Assembly (NCBI GenBank): GCA_964017195.1
Contig: OZ024890.1
Coordinates: 18,537,201 to 18,601,200 of the forward strand
Reading direction: 5' to 3'
Origin: Siderastrea radians
Taxonomy: Eukaryota; Cnidaria; Anthozoa; Scleractinia; Rhizangiidae
DNA length: 64,000 nt
In this document: positions 1-10,700 of the stretch, in pieces
Layout of the letters: the number at the start of each line of letters is the position of its first letter
Position numbering within the stretch: the stretch's first letter is position 1
The notes under the pieces: generated by a model
Databases searched by the model: none
Told to the model about the DNA's origin: nothing
What the model saw: only the letters and a program-made list of their open reading frames with translations
Made by a program: the position numbers and the translations under genes

Positions 1-49
1 TTTCCTGGTCACCTTTATATCAGTTTTCTGAACTTCTATACCATGCAAC

Positions 50-1249
50 TTAAGAACATGCTAAGAACATTTTAGGCTCAAAACCTGAAAAAATAAGAAC
101 ATTCAGTTTCGGTTGAGCCTCAGCCGCAAAATTAGACGTTCTGATTAAAAAAAAGAGTGTATTCCACATATCTGCACCAATGAATCCAAGCAGAAGAGTG
201 CGATCAGAAGAGGGATGGATATCATCTCGCCCGTGACTTACACGGTGGTTATTGAAAATGGCAGCCGTTCCTTCCTTCAGCGGAAATCTTTGTTGATTCG
301 CAGGATCATATAGCTTAGAATGAAGCAGCATAAATGCCTCGTAGAACTTCTTCATGGCTGAGTGATCTTTGAAATTGCTTAACTCCATACCAGCTTGCTT
401 GTTGGAGATGTATACCGTCGGGTGCCGATTCTCTAAACGATTATAAGAAATGATTTCCCTTTCGATTATAGTGTCAAATTGATAGATGTAGACCATTTCT
501 GGATCACACTTTTCTTGAACAGTCATTCTTCGTCTTGCAAAGCGAACTGGGATTGTACTGAGAAGCTCGTACGCTTCTGGATCTTCGCGGCGCAATTGCT
601 CAATGACTGCAAAGTTATTAACCCAGAAGTTGAACGTGTCTTGCGTTGGAGCAGAATAGCGAGTGGCAACTAAGCAAGACAACCTATTTAGGGAGTCGTA
701 ATAAGCGGTGTCTATGTGAACAGGATGCTTTTCTGGTGCGTAGATATCCCGGTCGATTTTCTCTTCGTTCGTCTTATCCTGTGATATTACAAAGGTGTCA
801 GTCGGATGTGTGCGTTGCTTTGGTTGACCCACGCAATGTAGAATCCCCTCTAAGCCCGCTTGGCTTGGAGGCACTCCCTGGAAGAAAGCCACGCCATGTC
901 TTACTAGGTCAGTCAACCAGCTCTCCAATTTTTCCATCCGCTCCGAGTAATTGTAAACGGGAAATTTGAAGTTGGCGTCCCATTGTGTTATCTCCCACTT
1001 CTTACGGAGCGAGTAGTTGATTTTCATGTCTTGTGCGCGAAGCCAAGAGGCATTGAAGTTACTGCGATGGTCTTCCCACTCGACAGTGACATTTTCGCTT
1101 CCACCCTTTTCAACGCGAACAATTGGTGACTCAGTAGCTATAAAGCGAGCATAGTTGTTTTGGTGGTAGACCAAGCTGCTAGGGGCGAAACATCTAGGGC
1201 CCCGCACTGAAGAACGCAGCCAAAGTGGGAAACTCGCTTTTCGCCCCAT
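50..1249 (-). CDS. Gamma-butyrobetaine/trimethyllysine dioxygenase-like protein (5' part disrupted)
   Basis: A single 399-codon open frame resembles Fe(II)/2-oxoglutarate dioxygenases of the BBOX1/TMLHE family, which hydroxylate gamma-butyrobetaine or trimethyllysine in carnitine synthesis. The iron-binding residues are visible: H178-x-D180 (VHIDTAYYDS) and the distal H339 (VSHGR), with R350 as the likely 2-oxoglutarate contact. The stretch FAVIEQLRREDPEAYELLST is typical of the family. Residues 54-70 (VTVEWEDH..WL) match the small N-terminal domain, but the usual Cys-rich WLRDNCxCxxC site is reduced to WLRSSVRGPRC with one Cys. The listed ATG is probably not ancestral: just upstream, another frame reads WRDGAKSEFPT, the normal lead into LWLR, and is cut by an inserted element. 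The last ~35 codons do not match the family, so an intron or decay at the 3' end is possible. Decaying gene or diverged paralogue; family assignment is firm, function is not. Confidence 0.72.
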   Translation of the reverse strand: MGRKASFPLWLRSSVRGPRCFAPSSLVYHQNNYARFIATESPIVRVEKGGSENVTVEWEDHRSNFNASWLRAQDMKINYSLRKKWEITQWDANFKFPVYNYSERMEKLESWLTDLVRHGVAFFQGVPPSQAGLEGILHCVGQPKQRTHPTDTFVISQDKTNEEKIDRDIYAPEKHPVHIDTAYYDSLNRLSCLVATRYSAPTQDTFNFWVNNFAVIEQLRREDPEAYELLSTIPVRFARRRMTVQEKCDPEMVYIYQFDTIIEREIISYNRLENRHPTVYISNKQAGMELSNFKDHSAMKKFYEAFMLLHSKLYDPANQQRFPLKEGTAAIFNNHRVSHGRDDIHPSSDRTLLLGFIGADMWNTLFFLIRTSNFAAEAQPKLNVLIFSGFEPKMFLACS

Positions 1250-1261
1250 CTCGCCAGGTTA

Positions 1262-2206
1262 GGGAAGGTACGTTTTTCTTGTGGGGGGGGGGGGGGCTGG
1301 GGAATTTTGGAATTTTTTCCCAAAAAAGTGTTGGCCCTCCCTTGCGTTTTAATAAGAAACTCCTGACCCCCCCCCCCACCTTTAGGTGACTGACAAAAGT
1401 GCGACCCTCCCCTCACTACTACACGGTATGTTCCATGCTGTAGAAACCTCAGAACGTTTCGCTTGTGAACGTAAAGTGTTTGAATATGAATGTATCTCGA
1501 TATGGAATGTGTGCACGCTGAAACAAGGAAAAAGCGAAGTGATCATTGTGGGATATTTATGTTTTATAGCTGAAGTTTGAATATGGAAGTATTTGAGTAT
1601 TATAAATGAAAGTTTTGAACATAAGATATCTAAGGAAAAATACCCGCACTTCTTTCTCCGACTAGCCGGCATTGCTGTTGGTTATTTTAACAGAAAGGTT
1701 TATTTGTTTAGCATGCGAAATCTGCCTCTCAAAAACAAATATTTCCTACATTTCCGACAAGGTAGAGCACATCGTTGGATCTACTAGTATCTATTCAGAA
1801 CTAAACGACTCAGGAGATCAGGCAGCGGATAGCCAACAGCAAGAAGCTGAAGATAGAAGAAACGATACCTGAGTCAAGTACTTCTCGATACGGACGGAAA
1901 AGGACACGGGTCCTCCGAGAAAAACTATGTGCCAAGGCATAATATACATGAAGAAATGTAACCTAGTACCTATAATAAAGCACTAAATTAAATCAAAGTA
2001 GGTGAAAAGAAAAACGTAATCTGTAAGAAAAATGGAAAGCAACACCACAAAAGTTCTCATTAAAAAATTTTGGAAAAGACGTGTGACCCCCCCTTGAATA
2101 GCTCACATGAGGTATGGCCCTCCCCTTTTGGTGCTCACTTTCACCGTTGACCCTCCCCTCTGAGGCCCCTGCCCTCCCCCCTCCCCAAGAAAAAACGTAC
2201 CTTTCC
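1262..2206. mobile_element. 945-bp inverted-repeat element with TTA target duplication
   Basis: The ends GGGAAGGTACGTTTTTCTTG (1262) and its near-perfect complement ending at 2206 form terminal inverted repeats. TTA flanks both sides (1259-1261, 2207-2209), the duplication expected of PIF/Harbinger-type elements. Long C/G homopolymers follow both ends. No transposase frame is visible inside, so it is non-autonomous. It sits inside the 5' coding region of the dioxygenase gene. Confidence 0.7.
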
Positions 2207-2276
2207 TTATCTTCAGCAGGTCTCTACAGTGAGACAAAGCAGCTATGCGAAACGGTGCCCGGAATATTGCAGCCAT
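2207..2276 (-). pseudogene. Probable detached first coding segment of the dioxygenase gene
   Basis: On the minus strand an ATG at 2276 opens MAAIFRAPFRIAALSHCRDLL, a basic, Ser/Ala-rich stretch like a mitochondrial presequence. It runs to the edge of the 945-bp inserted element. If the element and one TTA duplication are removed, the frame continues directly into TWRDGAKSEFPT at 1258-1225 and then needs a one-base shift to reach LWLRSS of the main frame. It is therefore read as the old 5' end of the gene at 50-1249. Inference from frame and motif continuity only. Confidence 0.5.
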
Positions 2277-2698
2277 TTTTTAAAATCAAGGGCTCTGAGC
2301 TTGGTCAAAATTACTGAAAAATCGCCGTCGAGCTGTACTTTGCAATGAGCACAGGAGCAAATGATGACAGTGATCCTGTCAGTGTGTTTTTATTTGATAA
2401 ATCATTTGGTGTTTGCACATGCAATTCGCACGTGTCCGTATTTTCACATCGATCACTTGCATCTCACTGCGTCGAAGGAAGGAATGGGCTGACCGCATAT
2501 GTTACCCGATATGTTACTTATCTGGGGGCCGGGGGGGGGTCCGGGGGCGGGATAATGCCAAACATAAGCTATATGGGTATATGTCGATGTAAAGGGTATG
2601 AGTTTCAAGCAGTTTAGTCTGTGTTTGGGTATATAAATCAGAGAGTTTTGGTGTAGAATTGGGTATCCTTGTTAGCGAATCTTAACGGTTGTGTAAAG

Positions 2699-2699
<1 letters not shown>

Positions 2700-2741
<42 letters not shown>
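2700..2741. repeat. (ATC)n microsatellite
   Basis: About fourteen uninterrupted ATC units in the dioxygenase-HERPUD1 intergenic region. Confidence 0.95.
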
Positions 2742-4700
2742 GACAACAACCTTATTTAAGTGTCATAACTTCTAGCAAATCACAAGTAATTCACTAACTG
2801 GAATGTAGTTGTCTAGAACAGGGATTGACGGTCGGTGAGTCTAGTCTAGAATAGGGTTGTACAATGCAGCTGAGTATAGTCTGATATAGGGTAAGGGTGT
2901 CATGATCAGAGTCCCAATGGCACATCCCCACCCAAAAATTTACAGGGTGACCCCCAGGGAAAACAATGGAACTAAAACTCACTGGAATCACTCTAAATCG
3001 CTCCAGAAACCACGTGGGAGACATGCAAGTAAACAGGCAGAAGAGTCCAGGTTGAAATTTTGTTATTGAAAACTCGTTTGTATTTTTAAATTGAAGTAGG
3101 GATCGTTTTTTCCCTTATAATTTCGCTATAATGCAACGGTCACCATGACGCTCAAATAACAACACACAACGCTGAATAAAGGTTACATGGTCTATACCGT
3201 AAAGCTTGGGGTACCTGTGCTTATTCCCCTCAATTTAAATATCAATTGCTTAGATAGTCAGATTTAAACCGAAATTTCTCTGACCTTGGCCAAAGACCAC
3301 CTTGAATGGTTAACGTTTATAGGACCAATTCTGGATCTTACTGATTTATTCCCCAGTTCTAGGTTATGGCTAGTACTTTATCCTAAAATTTTCCCGTGTT
3401 TTTAATTGTGTTAAGATGTCATTTGTTGCGCTTGTTCGGTTGGTATATTTTGGTGTTTTGATCAAGTGCTCGTTGAGATGGCCAAGTTCTTGAGGTTAGG
3501 AAGCCCAAACATGTCTACAGTGACGGTATATAATTGGTTGTATATCAGCGCAGGTCAGCGGTTGTGGTACAGTAGTAGAAGACGTAGTTGCGTAGAAGCT
3601 GTCAGATTAAGTTGTCACTAGTCAGTTGTCAATAGAAGCATAGTTGCTGTGAGACGAGTTTCCAGTCCCGTTTCGTCTTTCTTTTTGAAAATACAGCATT
3701 TTGAATTTCTGCATTTTCACCTTGCTTGACACCAAGAAGCTGGCTAAAAGAAAAGGTCTCGCGCACTTTTTGAGCTTACCCGAATGCAATGCGAAATTTG
3801 ATAAGTTAATTTGTAATACACATGGCTACCTGAGTCGGCCGTCAGTGGCTAAGATAAAGAAAATGCGTCATCTGCTTGTGTGTATTGATCAGTCACCCGT
3901 AACTAATTTCCATCCCGTCCTGTTTGGGGTAAAGGCAGCGAGTCTCGTCTCCAGGCTCTCGTGGTTCTTTAGAACGCTTAATTAAAAGGTTTGAAGACGC
4001 AAGAGGCAATTTCCCTTCATGCTTCTCTTTGAAATGTTTTATTCACTTTCTACTATTCACAGAGTCCTCCCAGTCAAGGGAGTTGGGCCGCGTGGAAAGG
4101 CATTCATTTACTCATTCCATTCATAAACTTTCTCAAAGTTAAGTGGGATAAAACACTGTTAAAGGAAAGCTACACAAGGTAATGTGGATAAATTAGTGAG
4201 CACTCATTACTTAAGAATCACATCAGTTCAAATCATCTATCAGGGCTTCACTGAGATCTCATGGCTTTATATTTGAAACAAAGCTCAAAGCGCCTTTTAT
4301 CCCATATCCGTGTCAAAGGTTGCAAATTGCGCTTTGTTGGAATGCCAGGAATAAACTGTTGTGTATTTCTGTTCTTAAGTTTGTATCAAACGACTTGCAT
4401 CGAAACAACTTAGTATCGAAACGACCTGACTCCTTTCTCAATACTGAAAGGCAATGTCGACGGTGTCAAAGTATTTACTAGAAACTCTAATTTTTTGGCC
4501 AAAGCAATTTAATTTCCTAATTATTTAGTGATTGTAGAGAAACAAAACAAAGCGCGAAACACACGCAGCCCGAGACAAGGCCATTTTTAGAGCACGCTTT
4601 TCGTTCAAACTTTGCAGCCAAATCAGGAATGTGAGGAAATTCACGAGCTGGAAGTATTACGTAATAAACGTTACTCGTGACGAATCATGGGTATGGATGG
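2742..4700. other. Intergenic region between divergent dioxygenase and HERPUD1 genes
   Basis: I see no convincing gene here. The open frame at 3701-3985 has no recognisable motif, and its neighbourhood shows no splice-linked coding continuation. Confidence 0.6.
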
Positions 4701-4719
4701 CCAACCACTCATTGCCACG
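4701..4719 (+). promoter_or_regulatory. ER-stress-response-element-like site upstream of HERPUD1
   Basis: CCAAC-N9-CCACG matches the ERSE consensus CCAAT-N9-CCACG except for one base, with exact spacing, 68-86 bases before the chosen start codon. A CACGTG core with an overlapping TGACG follows at 4725-4732. Human HERPUD1 is known to be induced by ATF6/XBP1 through ERSE sites, so placement at the orthologue is suggestive. The site could lie in the 5' untranslated region if transcription starts further upstream. Confidence 0.5.
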
Positions 4720-4786
4720 ACATCACGTGACGAAATTGTTGAGAAGAAGGCCAGCTCATCCGACATCAAAACGACGAAGTAACGAG

Positions 4787-7700
4787 ATGGCAAGTTTGGC
4801 TTTCGACTCGCCTGTAACTTTAGTTGTAAAGACTCCCAACCAAAAAGTCGACGATTTAAGAATAGATTGTGCTTTGGAGTGGTCGGTAGAACAATTAAAG
4901 CGCCATCTTTCTAGTGTATATCCAACCAAACCGGTAAGGTTTTGACTTCCGTTTTCGCTGTAGCCTGGTGTTTGATATGCTACTGCTGTAAAATAGGTGA
5001 ACTTTTACGCTGATTTTGTGGATGTTTTTTTCTAGGAAAGCCAACATCAGAGACTTATTTATTCAGGAAAGCTACTCAACGATAATTTGATTCTTAGAGA
5101 TGTGCTTCGAGAGGTAAGAATTAAGTTTTACTGTACGCTTGAAGATTGATTCCTCATCGAGAGGGATTGTTTCACTTCCTTCGTCAACCTCTTTTGTCCG
5201 CAGCTGTTCATACATTGCAAGGTTGTATCACTTTCTTGCCATATTCAAGCAAGTGTAATAATTTGAGAGACTTTTCACGTTTGAAAACCGAATCTGACAG
5301 TAAAATTATTGACGATAAATAATTTTGTTACTCGCAAGAACGTACGACTAAATAATCGTACGAACAGGAAGGGAGCTTACGCTTATTTATTTTGTTCTCA
5401 TTTACTAGAGTTAATTTCTTTTCGCGGTATCTTTCACCAGTTCCCACGGCTTACTGAAATCCATAGTTCTTTTATTCCTTTACAAATCTTTGAAATAATG
5501 TATGCCGCATTTTCTTCTTATGTGTCGTGGTTTCATAGTGTTTACAGTGGGCAATAAAACTTCCAAGCTCAATATAATATTGGTCACTTACAGAACGTTT
5601 ATTTCAATTCAAATTCGGCTATTGTATGCTAAAGCTCACATTCAGTATTATGAGTGGTAAGATTTTAATGGTTTCAAAATTATTCAAATCATACTATTCC
5701 TGTAAATAGAAATGGTATATTTATTGAGAGTTTGTGGTTAATTTAAAATAGACTATGTGCACCACAAGACCTCATCACCTGTCCCAGTAAAATAGTTTTC
5801 CTGCTAAATGGTTTAATTTTAAAAGAGAAAATGTATCAAAACATGTGTGGTAACACATGAAACACAAGAAACTGTAGGACCACAGGACACCTTCTTTATT
5901 CTGGGTTGGCATTGGCCTGTGAACAGGCTCCTTAGTTAGGCACCTGGTGCAAGAAAAATTAGCAAGTGGAGTATGTGGTGGGAGACTTGAGGGGGGGGGG
6001 GGGACAAAGGCTGTGAACTCAGCATCAGTGCCACCTTTATAGTGCACTCTGTTGTGTACCAGATTCTGGTGCAGCCTTCAGTTTGTCATATCATTGATTG
6101 GTTACAAGTTGCAATTAAGTTGACTTTCCCCACTGCACAAAATGTGAACTGAATACAAAAAAAAAATCATAAATATGTCGGGCAAATGGTTTCAAATAAT
6201 CAGTTTGGGCCATTCACTGAGGAATTTAACATTCCACATTTGTCCCAATGGTTTCTTGTGTCCTGATCGCTTCTTAGTTTTTGGAAGACTTGCATCAGCT
6301 TAACAGCAGTACACCCAGCCTCTTGAGCAAGTTTATGACTTAGCTGGTGTCGTTGCAACCAGTGCTGCTTGGTCACATGGCATATTGGTTACTTGGCATA
6401 TTGTACACATTTAAGGACGGTGCCCCTTTTTGTTACTGCACATGCGTTCTGTGCATCTCGGGTCTGGTCTGAGGTATTCAGGTTTCATAAGGGATTTGCC
6501 TACTAATTTAATACAACAGTGTTTTTGTGCAATTATGACTACGTGTACATGGAAAAAGCAGGTCTTAGTAAGCTGGATCAGAATCCAAAGAGAAATTGGG
6601 GGTAACCACTCATTTTTTCAGAGACAATTCAGCTTAAATTTGGATAAAAAATGCCGTACATTGTTTGTATTTTAAAGCTGCTATATCTCTGAAAAATGCA
6701 TGGTTACCCACATTTTTCTTTTTAGATTCTGATTGGTCTTGCAAAGATCTGCTTTTCCCCCATAGTCATAACCTTTGCAAAAATACCTCTGTATTAGGAC
6801 CCACCGTCCTTAACATCTGGTACTCTTGCATTCAAATTAATGTATAGATTTAGCCAAGCCTAAAAGTGGAACTCCCTATCTACCTGGTTACCATCGGCCG
6901 CCTATAAATTCTTCAGAATTTCTTGTTTACTGTTGTTAACCTAGGTACTTGACCTCGTTAATTACTTTATAGTTTTATTAAGCGTATAATTTTAGTATAA
7001 ACTTAGAGTTATAATTCTGTTTCGTGATTCAAGCAAATCTTAGTAGTTTTTCTACTTGTGCTTTCACTTTAAGTTCACTAGGCAAATTCATTTAATCATT
7101 TATCGGCATTTTTCGTTTGTTTTGATTGCTGTTATTTTACTTGTCGCTTTGTATTTTGAAATTCACAGGAGATGCATGTTTGCTTCGAAACTACTAGAAA
7201 TTCTCTTTTGGTTTTGTTTACAGATTATTGCACAGTGTTGCACACATTTGACACATTTTGTCGTAATTTCAATCTGTTTATTGTGAATAACTTTGATTGT
7301 GTTTTACAACTGTCAATTGGAAAGCTATGTTCTTCTAATTCTGTTTGGTAAACGGATATGCTTCATTGGTTTTAAAATACAAAGGTCATGCTTTAGGTCA
7401 GAATTATTTGTTCACAAATTAGTACTTTTCTGCTTGACTTATAAGCTTGGTTTTGCTCTAACCTTACATCCTTGAATGTAGAATCCTGTTTTTCATCATG
7501 TTATGGCCATTGGATACCATTTTACTGTAAAATTATCCACTGTTTTCAAGAGTTATTTTACCGCTACGTGAGTCGCTTGTGCGACACGCGTCAAAAGACT
7601 TACGCGATTCCTCGCACGCCATTGGCTAGAAGCTGGGCAAAAATTGCCTCGGGTAAGAATGTCATGAAATGCAATGGTCATACGGCGCGCGCGCCCACGA

Positions 7701-10700
7701 GCCATTCCGCTTGCCATGACCATAAAAAAAAACCAGCATGCCTCTTAGTATGAGAATGGGGCTCCACTCTTGCGGCCTTCAGCTGCAAAGGAGTTCCGCT
7801 AAAAACTTGTTCATTGTTGGCATGCATCCTTTAAGCTTTAGGTGCACACGGAGAGGTTAGGTGGCACAACAGAAGCACAAGAGTTTCTCACAGTTATAGC
7901 TGAGTCGGGGAGAGTAACTCTATCTTACTCGTGCTTATGTTTGGCAGAAGCTGTTTGTACTAAATCATTGTTTTTTGTTGACAGCACGAAGAGGGCAAAC
8001 CTCACACTGTTCATCTCGTATGTCCAATGAGGGTAGAAACAAAGTCAACAGCTGTGTCTCAAGCAATGGTAAGTTAAAAAACTGGGATTTAGTCAGATTG
8101 CCCACATATATCTATAAAATGTAGCTTGTTTAGTCAGTCACACTACTGCTTTAATTCACACTACATCAAACTTTGATTTCAGAATGAGCCCAGTGTTGCT
8201 ACCACCAGCAGTAGCATGTCGACAAACACAACGCCCACAACGCCCGTGTCACCGCAAACAGACAATGATGGACTGCGATACAGGGGAGCTAATACACCGA
8301 CATACCCACAGTTTAATATGTACCAGTGAGTGCCCCCTAAATCATTTTTATTGTTACAGTAATTTTCTTATGTTTATCATTTTAACTCTATTAACAGTCG
8401 GCTCTTTATAGCCACCATGTTTTATGTATGACATTAGTTAGTTGGGACACTTGTGGCAATGGTGATGTGGTACTCTAACCACTCCTCCTTACCCCTCTCT
8501 ATGTTGCTTGTTACAATTATGATAGGAAATTTTGCATACCAATATAGGCAGAAAAGGGTGAACAGATCTGTCCCAGAAGATGTGCCTTGTATTGCAGCTG
8601 CCAATCCTCAAACAGTCAAACTTAAATACTCTTATTGAAACCTCACTGATATGCTCCACGTTCACTTACCCTCTTAGCACCAATTTGGTCATTATGCCCT
8701 GGCCAAAGAAAGTTGCAAGTCAATGCAAGTTTGGAAATGCCAGCTTGCATACACAGACTTATAGTGGGTGGCCAAGCAGATCCACAACTAACCTCAAGTT
8801 AAACCTGGTTTGCAAGGAAGTCCTTTCAGGGTAGTCTTGCATGCACCCCTGTAGTAAAGATAACAGTACGAAGACCAACTTGTGTTGTCTTGCTTTGGGT
8901 GGCCAAATGGTTAAAAAGTTGCATTCACTTGCATGCCTTGCAAAATTGAGTTCAATCAAAGTGGATGCAAGCCATTGTAACCATTGCAAGTACTTACAAG
9001 TCATGGCCAGTGCTTTCAATTAGCACAGATGACTGATGAAAAGCGTCTGCAAATTCGCTCAAAAAAGTTGGCTACTATTTTCTCTACATTGAAGTAATTA
9101 AAGAAAGATTTCTTTCAAGCCTTGTTGATACAGTCAGCTACTGTACTCAAACCAGCTGCCTACTTCAAATTTTATTGAAACCCCTGGAGTCAAAACTTAT
9201 GGAAAGTTTTCAACTTGTGGTAACTTGCAACTCCATTTGGCCAGAACCTTAGGGCTCCACTTGCTACCACAGCCCATTAATTCAGACTAACCCATGGGAT
9301 ACCCTTCATAGTCTGTCTTAACTGTTTGAACAATCTAGTGTCTTGACAAAATGTCTGTGTAGCATCCATTTAAGCAGTGGAAAGCTTCAGAAAGCAGCTG
9401 ACGACTGAAAGTGCCACTGTCTTCCTGTTTAAAGCAATGACCCACACTGTAAGAAACAACCATAAAATATTATGTAAAAATGTGGATAAAAGATTTAATA
9501 CAGTGAACATGAAAAACTATTGCAGTTATGTATGTGCGTATGTGTTATGTTGCGTCATGTTAGTGCATACAGTTACAGTTGCATGTTTCACTTTTTAACT
9601 TTTCAGAGGCACTGCCTGATAGATTAGCACTAAATACAACTGTATACAGTCATGTAAGGGGGTTTGCAACAGACTCTACCTTTAAGTTACTCACAGAGTA
9701 GTAACAAAGTTTTTTTTTTGACAGCCAGCAGATGACAAATGTGCCTTACAATTTCCCTGCCCAAGGACAAGGGTATGCAATGCCTCCATTTGTGGCACCT
9801 CCCTACTGGATGCAGCAGATGATTGCTCATCAGATGGCAGCAGGGAGAATACCTCAACCTTACATGTAAGTGACATACAGACCTTTAACCCCTTAAGCCC
9901 TAATATGAAAATATTGTTTTATACTGTATTTCACTGTTCTCCATACAGTTTTTATGGAACTAGTAAGGAGAATTTGTCTAAATATCAAGTTAGACATCTG
10001 ATCCTCGATGATCACTTTCTTTGTTCTCATCACTTGAATTTTTGAACAAGTAGTGATAATGTAAACAGAAATTTCATGTTCGTCGCTGTTAAGGCTTAAA
10101 GAGTTAAACCTTGTACTTGTAAATGTATGTACAGTGTAATTTTTGTTCCTAGCAGTTACTAGTTTTCTTATCTAGATCCAGCAATCAATCTGCATGGTGG
10201 GACATGTTCGTTTTTATGCCAAATTTGTATATGACCCATGGCTGCACAAATTGTTCTCAAGATTTGTGGTGCACAGGCTTAGAGCTGTACATGTACATGC
10301 ATGCTTGTTGGTCTAGGTGGATGGGCCACAGCTAAAAAAACAAAGTACATCCCTTGGAAAACTCCCTGCTACATTTTCATTATGCATGGCTTGTTATTTT
10401 AGCTGTTTCTACTACGTTTTGATTCCTTCTCCATTTCGCACTACATGAATGTGTACAAGCTAGACTCTTGCTGGTACATGAACAGTGTTGGCATCTTGTT
10501 GGACATGCACCAATTCCATGCCCCTTCTTGTGGGGCCATATTCTGAGTGTATCTATAGTACAGACTGTCTTAAATATTTCTAGTGGATGCAAAGGTGACA
10601 GGTTTTATTCTTCTATCTGCAGTGGTTATCCTCAAGTGCCCTACCCCTGGTACCCACAGGCAGGAAATGTTCCACCACCTCAAGCACCATTTATGTCACC

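Noticed and set aside
1138..1416. Alternative dioxygenase N termini in other frames (1138-1416, 1194-1379)
   Set aside because: They run into the inserted element's homopolymers and are out of frame with the catalytic domain.
2700..2741. CRISPR-like direct repeats
   Set aside because: Simple trinucleotide microsatellite in a eukaryotic genome; no spacer structure anywhere in the window.
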